NCBI GenBank assembly: GCA_044221555.1
Contig: JBGAOY010000005.1
Span: forward strand, 239,381 to 303,380
Length of the DNA stretch: 64,000 nt
Source: JAEUJM01 sp044221555
GTDB taxonomy: Bacteria; Actinomycetota; Acidimicrobiia; Acidimicrobiales; DATDAH01
Direction of reading: 5' to 3'
The stretch's first letter is position 1; each line of letters starts with the position of its first letter. A program made the position numbers and the translations under genes. The notes below the pieces were generated by a model. It had not been told where the DNA came from and did no database searches. It worked only from the letters and a program-made list of their open reading frames with translations. Shown here piece by piece: positions 11,844 through 19,721 of the stretch.

Positions 11844-12068
11844 GAACCGGATGGCGAAGCCGCAGCGACGAAGGAGCTGCCAATGTCAGGCGTGAGGTGA
11901 CGTTGCGCAGCGGAGCGGAGCAGCGACGCGGATGAACCGGATGGCGAAGCCGCAGCGACGAAGGAGCTGCCAATGTCAGGCGTGAGGTGACGTTGCGCAG
12001 CGGAGCGGAGCAGCGACGCGGATGAACCGGATGGCGAAGCCGCAGCGACGAAGGAGCTGCCAATGTCA
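11844..12068. repeat. 90-bp direct tandem repeat, 2.5 copies (dispersed family)
   Basis: Units start at GAACCGGATGG at 11844, 11934 and 12024 with exact 90-base period; the third is cut at CAATGTCA (12068). The array lies between the convergent Lrp gene and the minus-strand membrane protein and ends 7 bases short of that gene's stop. A related array with 75-base period is at 53687-53836; both share GAACCGGATGGCGAAGCCGC, CGACGAAGGAG and CCAATGTCA. Confidence 0.92.
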
Positions 12069-12075
12069 CGTGTGA

Positions 12076-13875
12076 TCAGTCGGGGACGCCGGTGCAGTAG
12101 GTGGTGTCGGGGCCGGCGCCGCCTCGAGTCGGCAGAGGGACGTCGCCGCCGGTGCCGACGTTGATGGCGACCACGCAGGCGATCTGCAACCCGTTCTCGA
12201 CGTCGACCCTGGCCACGAAGCCGTGCTGGGTGCCCGCCTCCGGGTGCGAGTCGGCCAGTTGCGGGCTGGGCTGGTCCGCGGTGACGGTCACGGTCTGGCT
12301 GTTGGCCCGCAGCTGCACCTGGATCGGGTCGGTGGGCGCGGACGGGTCGTAGGCCCACCCCGCGAACACGATCGTCTGGCCGTCGCCCACGGCGGTGGCC
12401 TCACCGACGGGCTGCTCGGGATAGAGCAGCTCGACCGGGAACGGGTCGCCGCCCAGCACGTCGGTCCAGTCCACCAGGGTGCCCACACCCGTGCCCACGA
12501 ACTCCTGGGGACCACCCGCGGCCACCACCGAGCCCGCGCCGTCGCCCAGGCTCACCCGTGCTGCCGGGTCGACGAAGCCCTCGCCCCCCACGGCGAACAC
12601 GCCGTCGTGGGTGATGGGGATGCGGTTGAGCCCCACCACGAAATCTCGCGACTGGGCGTACGGGAAGGTGTCGTCGAGGTAGCGGAACAGTGCCGCGACG
12701 TCGCTGCCGGCGGCGCTCCACGAGGCCATGGCCGCCACCTGGCCGACTGCGGCGATGGCGCAGAGGACGACGGCGGCCGCGATGGTGACGGCTCGCAGGC
12801 GGCGCACCCAGAGGGCCCGGGCCACACCCACCCAGATGGCGGCGGCGCCGAGGGCGGACACCGCGTTGACCCGATCGCTCTGGGCCAGCGGCAGGGTGAG
12901 CCCGGGGAGGTTCACCCATCCCGTGGCCCCGAGCACCACCAGTGCCGCCCCCACCACCACGAGCCACGGTCCCCGGTCGGGCGCACGGTCGCCCCGGACG
13001 AAGAGCACGAGCGCGACCACGGCGCCGCTCAACGTGAGCCATTCGAGCGTGAGGCGCAGCCAGTCGGCCGGGTCGGCCACGCCGAGCACTCCCCGACCGA
13101 CCAGCGAGTCCCAGAAGTCGGAGAGGGACGGCACCTCAGGCGAGACGGGATAGATCGAGTGGGTGGCGGTCCACGCTCCGACCAGCCCCAGCGCCACCAC
13201 CATCACCGCTCGGCGCGACCAGCCCACACGACGGTGGTCGCCGACGACGAGGGCAGCCACGCCGGCGGCGGGGAGCACCAGTTCGTAGCTGAGCGCGCCG
13301 GCGCAGAGGCAGACCGTGGCCACGATCCAGTGATGGCGCTGGAGCGCGAGGGTGCCACCGGCGAGGAAGCACAGCGCCACCAGTGTGGGGATGGTGGCGG
13401 CCCAGACCGTCAACGACGCGTGGCTCGCCATCAGCACCCACACCGCCGGCACCGCGGCCGCCCACCCGGTGGGGAGGTACCGGGCGGCGACGAGGTAGAC
13501 CAGCACCGCCGCCACGGCGTTGAGCGCGGTCACGATCGCGAGCAGCACCAGGGGGTGCGCGCCGACCACGCCGTAGACGACCGTCAGCGCCAGCCAGGCG
13601 CCGGGACGGCTCGTGCGGAACTCCGGGCTGAGCGCCTTCCAGAAGTCCTGCTGGCCGTGGTAGACGATGCTCCAGTCGTCGAGGACCAGATGGGCGCCCT
13701 GCCAGGCGTGCAGCGCGCCGCGGGCCACGACCAGCCCGACCAGCGCGGCGACAGCGACGCCGCGAGGCCCGTACGCGGGCACCTCGGGCACCTCCCGCCC
13801 GTCCGCCGCCTCCGCCGACCGCTCCTGCGGGTCGGACCGGAGGTCGGTGCTCGCCGAGGGCTCCCGCTCACCCAC
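12076..13875 (-). CDS. polytopic membrane glycosyltransferase-like protein (GT-C type)
   Basis: 599 residues. About ten membrane helices span residues 35-410, then an external C-terminal domain of about 170 residues. After helix 1, the segment LVLDDWSIVYHG has the paired acidic residues found in the first external loop of GT-C enzymes such as PMT/ArnT-like proteins, which use lipid-linked sugars. Identification is by fold pattern only; donor and acceptor are unknown. The GTG start overlaps the stop of the upstream dCTP deaminase gene by 8 bases, indicating translational coupling, although no functional link is obvious. The gene ends in the 90-bp repeat array. Confidence 0.6.
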   Translation of the reverse strand: MGEREPSASTDLRSDPQERSAEAADGREVPEVPAYGPRGVAVAALVGLVVARGALHAWQGAHLVLDDWSIVYHGQQDFWKALSPEFRTSRPGAWLALTVVYGVVGAHPLVLLAIVTALNAVAAVLVYLVAARYLPTGWAAAVPAVWVLMASHASLTVWAATIPTLVALCFLAGGTLALQRHHWIVATVCLCAGALSYELVLPAAGVAALVVGDHRRVGWSRRAVMVVALGLVGAWTATHSIYPVSPEVPSLSDFWDSLVGRGVLGVADPADWLRLTLEWLTLSGAVVALVLFVRGDRAPDRGPWLVVVGAALVVLGATGWVNLPGLTLPLAQSDRVNAVSALGAAAIWVGVARALWVRRLRAVTIAAAVVLCAIAAVGQVAAMASWSAAGSDVAALFRYLDDTFPYAQSRDFVVGLNRIPITHDGVFAVGGEGFVDPAARVSLGDGAGSVVAAGGPQEFVGTGVGTLVDWTDVLGGDPFPVELLYPEQPVGEATAVGDGQTIVFAGWAYDPSAPTDPIQVQLRANSQTVTVTADQPSPQLADSHPEAGTQHGFVARVDVENGLQIACVVAINVGTGGDVPLPTRGGAGPDTTYCTGVPD

Positions 13876-15040
13876 GGCGGAAGTGCTTGCCCAGCGTCTC
13901 GACCTGACCCTGGTAGTTCGAGCCGATGTCGGCGCCGTAGAGCTTGGCCGGCGGCTCGATCATGCGCTCGAACGTGAGCTTGCACACGGGCTGTCGGTGC
14001 TCGATCAGGAAGGGCACGTCGTGGGCCCGCACCTCGAGCGCGGCACGGGAGCCGCTCATCGCACCGTCGCGGTCGTAGCCGAACCCGGGGTCGAAGAACC
14101 CCGCGTAGTGGGTCCGCAGCTCACCGCTGGTGGGGTCGTAGGCGGTCATCTCGGCGGCCAGGTCGGGGGGCACCCGCACGCTCTCGTCGGACAGCAGCAG
14201 GTAGAAGCGCTCGGGATCCAAGATGATGCGGTCGCCGCCCTCGCGGGGCACCGGCTCCCAGTAGTCCGCCGGTGGGTGGGTGCCGATGCTGCTCATGTCG
14301 AGCAAGGGGGCGTTCCCCTTGGCCCGGTAGCCCACCCGACCCGACGGGTCGCCCTGGAGGTCGAGGCTGAGGAACAGGCCGTCGGCCGTGGCCAACTCGG
14401 CGTCGGGCACCGGCTGGTCACCGCGGAAGAGGAAGGGCTCGCGGGCGTGGCGCTCGTGCAGGTCGTCGTCGGTGAGGGCGGCCCGACCGCTGACCAGGCG
14501 GAGCTGGTTGAGGGCCAGGCGATGCCGCACCCGCACCGTGAACGACAGCGGGACGACCTCCAGCCACAGCCGGCCGTGGTAGCCGTCGTCGATCTCGTCG
14601 AAGCGGTAGCTGTGGTCGGTGATCACCCGGGTGAACACGTCGAGGCGACCGGTCGAGCTCTTCGGGTTGGTCCGAGCCCGCACCCCGGCAGGCAGCGCCA
14701 ACTCCTCGATGAGGGGGATCAGGTACGGGCGGTTGGTCTCGAGCACCGCCCCCTCGTCGCGCAGGTCGAGCTCGTCCACCACGAGATCGGCCATCTTGTT
14801 CTCGACGGTGTCGTCGTCGGGCAGGAAGCTGCACCGCACCCGGTAGGCGCGCTCACCCAGGCGCAGGTCGAGGCTGGCGGGCTGGATGGCCTCGGTGGGG
14901 ATCTTCTCGTAGGTCGCGCCCACCCATCCCGCGGCGACGGCCCGTTCGAGGTGCTGGCTGGGCAGCACGCCGCTGGCCCCCGGGGCCAGCACGGTGTCGA
15001 CGCCGTCGCGCGGCTGCGGTGCGGGCGCCCCCTGGCTCAT
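13868..15040 (-). CDS. dcd: two-module 2'-deoxycytidine 5'-triphosphate deaminase (DCD_N family)
   Basis: About 390 residues, twice the length of the classical 190-residue Dcd. Each half has a dUTPase/dCTP-deaminase beta fold. The first half carries PKSSTGRLDVFTR and GYHGRLWLEVVPLSF. The second half carries YAGFFDPGFGYDRDG, matching the DPGF segment of Dcd, and then RAALEVRAHDVPF. The enzyme deaminates dCTP to dUTP for dTTP synthesis, in the cytosol. The long form is best known from alphaproteobacteria, so its presence here may reflect transfer. ATG 15040 is preferred to GTG 15043; the ribosome site is weak. Confidence 0.85.
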   Translation of the reverse strand: MSQGAPAPQPRDGVDTVLAPGASGVLPSQHLERAVAAGWVGATYEKIPTEAIQPASLDLRLGERAYRVRCSFLPDDDTVENKMADLVVDELDLRDEGAVLETNRPYLIPLIEELALPAGVRARTNPKSSTGRLDVFTRVITDHSYRFDEIDDGYHGRLWLEVVPLSFTVRVRHRLALNQLRLVSGRAALTDDDLHERHAREPFLFRGDQPVPDAELATADGLFLSLDLQGDPSGRVGYRAKGNAPLLDMSSIGTHPPADYWEPVPREGGDRIILDPERFYLLLSDESVRVPPDLAAEMTAYDPTSGELRTHYAGFFDPGFGYDRDGAMSGSRAALEVRAHDVPFLIEHRQPVCKLTFERMIEPPAKLYGADIGSNYQGQVETLGKHFRRG

Positions 15041-15067
15041 CACTGAGGCGGGAGCGTAGCCCCCGCC

Positions 15068-16915
15068 TCAGGCGCCGACCGCCCTCCCGATGGCGGCGGT
15101 CAGCGCCGGCAGCACGTCGCCCACGTCGCCCACCACACCGAAGTGGGCGATCCGGAACACGTACGCGTCGGGATCGCGGTTGACCGCGACGATCGTGCGG
15201 GCCCGGTGCATGCCCACCACGTGCTGCAGCGCGCCCGACACGCCACAGGCCACGTAGAGACGCGGCTGCACGGTCTGGCCGGTCTGGCCGACCTGGATGC
15301 CCCGCGGCGCGAGCCCGGCCTCGACCGCGCCACGGGTGGCCGCGACCGCGCCTCCGATGGCCTCGGCCAATGCCTCGACGAGGTGCCACGACGCCGCATC
15401 GCAGCCGGCACCACCGGCCACCACCACGTCGGCGTCGGCCAGGTGCACGTCGCTCTCCCCCACCTCGCGATCCAGCACCTGGGTGGCCAGGTCGGCGGCC
15501 GACATCCGGCAGCTCAGCTCGACCTGGCGCGAGCGCACGGGTCGGGCCACCGCGGGGAAGACCCCGGGACGCACGGTGGCCATCTGCGGACGCGCCTCGG
15601 GCGATACACAGGTCGCCAGCACCCCACCGCCCATCGCCGGACGGATCTGGTGCAGCAGGCCGTCGACCCGAACGTGGCGGCGCTCGAAGGGGCCCACCGC
15701 GAGGTCGGTGCAGTCCGCAGCGAGACCGAGCCCGAGGCGGGCCGCCACCCGGGGCGCCAGTTCACGACCGGTCGTGGTGGCACCGAAGAGCACCACGGTC
15801 GGGCGGTGCGCCTCGATGGCGTCGGCGAGGACCCGGGTGTGGGGCAGGCAGCGATAGGGCGTGAGCTCGGACGCGGCGGCGTGCAAGATCACGTCGGCGC
15901 CGTAGCGAGAGGCCTCCTCCGCCGCCGCAGCCGGGTCGGCCGCGGCCACGACGGCCGCCACGCCCCCACCGAGCTCGGCGGCGTGCTCGGACGCCCACGA
16001 CAACAACTCGGCCGAGACGGGCGCCAGCCCGCCGTCGCCGAGCTCGCACGACACCCATACCGCGGCGTCGCCCGGCCGGGGCGCCCGGGCCGCCGGCACC
16101 GGAACCACCTCGCGGCGACCGTCTCGGGGCGCCGTGGTCGGCGCGCCCAGCGCGCCGAGGGCGACCAGTTCGGCGGCCAGGTCGTCGAGGCCGAACCCCG
16201 CTCCGACCATCCGGCACGCGGTGTCCGGCAACAGCGCCGGTGCCATGTGCGCGACCTTGGTGGGCGACGCGTCGAGGCCCACCTGGTCCGCCCGCAACCC
16301 GAGGTCGGCGGCGGTGAGGGTGGCGATCTCGGCCCGAGCGGCCCGACGGCGGCCCGGCAACGTGGGATAGCGGGGGACGAAGCCGGTCTCGGCCACGGTG
16401 ACGAGCGCCGGGAGCGGCAGCGAGAGCCGCTCGTAGCCGCCTTCGACGATGCGGCGGGCGATCAGGCGGTCGCCCACGGTCTCGAGCGCCTCACACGCGG
16501 TCGCCTGGGCCAGACCCAGGCACTCCGCCACCTCGGTCCCCACCTGCCCGGTCTCCCCGTCGATCGCGGTGAGCCCGCCCAGCACCAGGTCGGCACCCCC
16601 CAGGTGGGTCACCGCGGCGGCCAGCGCGTTGGCCGTGGCCCACGTGTCCGAGCCGGCGAAGGCGCGGTCGCAGAGCAACACCGCGCCGTCGGCGCCCCGC
16701 GCGATCGCGTCGCGCAGCACCTCGACGGCGCGGGCCGGGCCCATGCTGACCGCGATCACCTCGTCGGCGAGTCGGAGGGCCGCTTCGAGCGCGTGCAGGT
16801 CGGCCGGGTTGGTGATGGCCGGCGCCTTCTCACGGGCGATGGTCCCTTCGGGGGTCATCCCGACCGGCACGGTGCGGAGGTCGGGGACCTGCTTGATCAA
16901 CACGATCGCCCGCAC
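15068..16915 (-). CDS. fused electron transfer flavoprotein, beta-alpha in one chain
   Basis: About 615 residues combining two subunits that are usually separate. Residues 1 to about 255 match EtfB/FixA: IVLIKQVPD at the start and the GLTAIDGETGQVGTEVAE AMP/FAD-proximal loop. Residues about 285-615 match EtfA/FixB. Its C-terminal FAD domain begins near GLAPRGIQVGQTGQTVQP and continues through ACGVSGALQHVVGM and IVAVNRDPDAYVFRIAHFG. The protein would carry FAD and pass electrons from acyl-CoA or other dehydrogenases to an ETF-quinone oxidoreductase, which is not in the window. GTG 16915 is taken over TTG 16918. No frameshift is involved; the linker is continuous. Confidence 0.9.
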   Translation of the reverse strand: MRAIVLIKQVPDLRTVPVGMTPEGTIAREKAPAITNPADLHALEAALRLADEVIAVSMGPARAVEVLRDAIARGADGAVLLCDRAFAGSDTWATANALAAAVTHLGGADLVLGGLTAIDGETGQVGTEVAECLGLAQATACEALETVGDRLIARRIVEGGYERLSLPLPALVTVAETGFVPRYPTLPGRRRAARAEIATLTAADLGLRADQVGLDASPTKVAHMAPALLPDTACRMVGAGFGLDDLAAELVALGALGAPTTAPRDGRREVVPVPAARAPRPGDAAVWVSCELGDGGLAPVSAELLSWASEHAAELGGGVAAVVAAADPAAAAEEASRYGADVILHAAASELTPYRCLPHTRVLADAIEAHRPTVVLFGATTTGRELAPRVAARLGLGLAADCTDLAVGPFERRHVRVDGLLHQIRPAMGGGVLATCVSPEARPQMATVRPGVFPAVARPVRSRQVELSCRMSAADLATQVLDREVGESDVHLADADVVVAGGAGCDAASWHLVEALAEAIGGAVAATRGAVEAGLAPRGIQVGQTGQTVQPRLYVACGVSGALQHVVGMHRARTIVAVNRDPDAYVFRIAHFGVVGDVGDVLPALTAAIGRAVGA

Positions 16916-16986
16916 CAACGGATCTTCGCGAGGTGAGCGCCCCGGGGAAAGGGCCTTTCGTCCCCGGGAGGCCGCCGCGACCTGTT

Positions 16987-17976
16987 CTAGAAGTCGATCT
17001 GGTCGGCGATCACGACGAGCACCTGGTAGCCGAGTTGGGACTGGGCGATGTCGGCGACCTCACCGGTCACCTGCATCGCGCCCGTGGACGGGGTGACCTC
17101 GAGGTCGGGGTCTGGGTACACGACCTGGACGAGGAAGAACTCGGACGGCACCCCGGGACACGACATCTGCATCTGGATGCTCGAGGCGTCGCGAATCGGC
17201 GCCGAGGGCCAGGCGATCACGCACTGCTCCGAGAACGAGTCGCCGATCTCGAAGCCCGACGACGGCGCCTGGGTGGCCTGCGGCTGCGTGGCGGGCGGCT
17301 GCGTCGCGGGCGGCGAGGTGGCCGGCGGCGACGTGACCGGCGGCGACGCCGCGGTGGTCGGCGGCGAGCCACCGCCCCGGTGGGGCCGGGTGGTGGTGGT
17401 CGGCGCGGGCTCGTCGTCACCACTGAGGGCCATCGCCGCCGCGAACCCCACCCCGAGCAGCGCGACAGCCAACACGACGACGAGTGCGACCACCCACGGC
17501 CGGCGCCGGGTGGTGCCGTCGTCGGGGGTCGATGACGCCTCGGCGGACGGCGGCGGGATCGGCGGCGCCGTCGCCGGGGGCGCCCCCGCTGCGGCCGCCG
17601 TGGGCGGGGTGGCCGCTCCAGGGACCGCGGTGGTGGCCCCGACGACCGTCGCGGTGTCGCCGGGGGCGGCGATGCCACCGGAGGAGGAGACGGCGGGGGT
17701 CTCGTCGGTGTCGGGCCCCAGGGTGACCGTCAGGCTCGGACCGGCGACCAGCGGCGTCCCCGCGGGAACCGGGTCGGGGTCGAGATCCTCGAGGCTGATC
17801 TGGATCGGCCCGTCGCTCGTGGTCCCGCCGGCGCCGGTGTGGTCCGCAGCGCCCGCCTGAGCGTCGGGACGCTCGGTGTCCGGCCCGCCGTCGAGCGCCC
17901 AGGCGTGCCCGTCCCAGTAGCGCTGGATGTCGCCGCCGTAGGGGTCGTCATACCAGCCCGGGGGCGCATCAGGCAC
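16987..17976 (-). CDS. DUF2510 / single-TM protein with external domain
   Basis: 329 residues. The N-terminus has a DUF2510 box (GWYDDPYGG followed by RYWDGHAW). At 57-66 is PIQISLEDLD, a hydrophobic strand, Ser and acidic run shared with other proteins of this locus. A Pro/Ala linker, one TM helix at about 160-182, a Thr/Pro-rich stalk and a small C-terminal external domain with two Cys follow. It appears to be a cytosol-wall connector. GTG start. It is the last gene of a minus-strand set with the membrane protein and subtilase-VWA gene. Confidence 0.7.
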   Translation of the reverse strand: MPDAPPGWYDDPYGGDIQRYWDGHAWALDGGPDTERPDAQAGAADHTGAGGTTSDGPIQISLEDLDPDPVPAGTPLVAGPSLTVTLGPDTDETPAVSSSGGIAAPGDTATVVGATTAVPGAATPPTAAAAGAPPATAPPIPPPSAEASSTPDDGTTRRRPWVVALVVVLAVALLGVGFAAAMALSGDDEPAPTTTTRPHRGGGSPPTTAASPPVTSPPATSPPATQPPATQPQATQAPSSGFEIGDSFSEQCVIAWPSAPIRDASSIQMQMSCPGVPSEFFLVQVVYPDPDLEVTPSTGAMQVTGEVADIAQSQLGYQVLVVIADQIDF

Positions 17977-18056
17977 CGTCGCACGCTAACGGATCGCACC
18001 TCGCGGGCCGGCGCGCCCCGAGCGCCGGGGGCACCCGAACGCCAACTGCACCGTGC

Positions 18057-19721
18057 TCAGAACGGCTGGCCCACCGCGGTGGGTGGCGCCGGGGCCGGCG
18101 CAGGCCTGGCGACGGAGGCGACGACGGGGTTGCGGCTGGTCCACAGGACCGCGGTGAGGCCCGCGGCGCCCGCCGACCAGAGCAGGGCCAGCCAGGCGGC
18201 CCGTCCGACCTCGGTGGTCATGTCGGCCGAACCGAGCACGGCGACACCGGTCTCGGGGTCGGCGAGGATGCCCGAGGCGCGGAGGGACGCCAGTTGGGCC
18301 GCGCCCGCGACGACCGCCACCACCCCGGCGACCACCGCGACGACGACCACGGCCCTCCCACCGATGGTGGGCGAGCGGGTCGCGCGCAGGGCGCGCAGCG
18401 TTCCGACGACCACGAGCACCGGGAGCACCAGGAGCCCCAGCGGGAACAGCAGCGGCGAGCCGCCGTCGCTGAGGGCGTGATCGTCGCCCAGGGTGGTCTC
18501 GACCCGGTCGATCTCGACCGAACGGGCGCCGTCGACGCCCACACCCACCGCCCGCTTCGCGCCGATCTCGGTGGAGCCGCCGGCGCCGACGGGTGCGGTG
18601 AGCCCGGCGAAGTTGCCCGCCAGTTGTGGAGCCAGCACGCCGAGGGGCAGGCGGCCGCGGAGGTCGGGGGCGGCCGACACGGCCGCCGCCGTCCCGATCG
18701 CACCGAACACGACCAGGGCGAGGACCCCTGCGGCCAACCCCGACCCGGCCGCCGTGGTGAACGTGCGCAGCCCGCCGGGCGCGGCCGCTGGGGTGGGCCC
18801 CGACGCCACCCGTCGGGCCACCCCACAGGCCAGGGCGACGACCGCCGCCGCCGCGACCACGAGGAGCATCCCGCGCACGATCGTCGAGCCGACGCTGGCC
18901 GTGGACACGATCCGCTCGGTACCGCGGAGGATCTCGCGGTTGGCGAACAGGCCCATCGCCGCCAGCGCCACACCGGTGCACGCGGCCAGCTTGACCACGT
19001 AGGCCCAGGCGGCGGGGGTGAACGCCCCGACCCGCCGCCAGGTGCGGGCCACCAGCAGCACGTACAGCGCCGTCGGGACGAGCACCCAGGTGATCAGGAA
19101 CGCCTCGATGCTGAAGCCCACCACGGCCTCTGGGTGCTCGACCACCACCGACACGTCGCCGCCGAACGCGGCGTAGAAGAGGTAGCCGCCCGCCGGCACA
19201 CCGGGGCGCACCGCATCGAGGTTGCCCGCGGCGACGTAGGCGAGGACGCCACCCGTGACCAGGCTGGCCACGGCCACCAGCCCGACCACCAGCCAGCTGT
19301 GGAGGAACGGTCGCAGCCACCCCGCCGTGACGAGCTCGCGGTCCAACGCCGGACCGGTGGACCGGCGCGGAGCGGGCTGCGGTGGCGGTGGGACGGGAGC
19401 CACAGGTGACGGAGGCGGGAGCGGCGGCGGTGGGGTGTCGGTGAGGGCGCCGACGTCGACCCGCAGGATCGACGGGTCGGTCGGTGGGGTCGGCCCTGGG
19501 CCGGAGACCGCGTCGACGTCCACGGGCAGCGGTGCGGCACCGGTCGATGGTCCCGGGTCGTCGGCGACCTCGTCGAGCTCGACCACCAGCGGGCCGCGGT
19601 CGTCGGGGCCTGCTTCCGGGGGTGACGGGGCGGGGCCCGGAGGCTGGGTGGGCCCGACGTGCTCGTCGGGACCGAGGTGCTCGTCGGGAGCAGACGGTTG
19701 GACCGGGATCTGGTCAGCCAT
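18057..19721 (-). CDS. polytopic membrane protein with long cytosolic Pro/acidic N-tail
   Basis: 554 residues. The first 130 are cytosolic, rich in Pro and acidic residues, with three similar hydrophobic-acidic segments at 44-53 (PLVVELDEVA), 64-73 (PLPVDVDAVS) and 84-95. These resemble the motif in the FHA proteins of the locus. About eight membrane helices follow. The family is not recognised. The ATG overlaps the stop of the upstream subtilase-VWA gene by 8 bases, so the two are translationally coupled and probably function together. Confidence 0.65.
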   Translation of the reverse strand: MADQIPVQPSAPDEHLGPDEHVGPTQPPGPAPSPPEAGPDDRGPLVVELDEVADDPGPSTGAAPLPVDVDAVSGPGPTPPTDPSILRVDVGALTDTPPPPLPPPSPVAPVPPPPQPAPRRSTGPALDRELVTAGWLRPFLHSWLVVGLVAVASLVTGGVLAYVAAGNLDAVRPGVPAGGYLFYAAFGGDVSVVVEHPEAVVGFSIEAFLITWVLVPTALYVLLVARTWRRVGAFTPAAWAYVVKLAACTGVALAAMGLFANREILRGTERIVSTASVGSTIVRGMLLVVAAAAVVALACGVARRVASGPTPAAAPGGLRTFTTAAGSGLAAGVLALVVFGAIGTAAAVSAAPDLRGRLPLGVLAPQLAGNFAGLTAPVGAGGSTEIGAKRAVGVGVDGARSVEIDRVETTLGDDHALSDGGSPLLFPLGLLVLPVLVVVGTLRALRATRSPTIGGRAVVVVAVVAGVVAVVAGAAQLASLRASGILADPETGVAVLGSADMTTEVGRAAWLALLWSAGAAGLTAVLWTSRNPVVASVARPAPAPAPPTAVGQPF

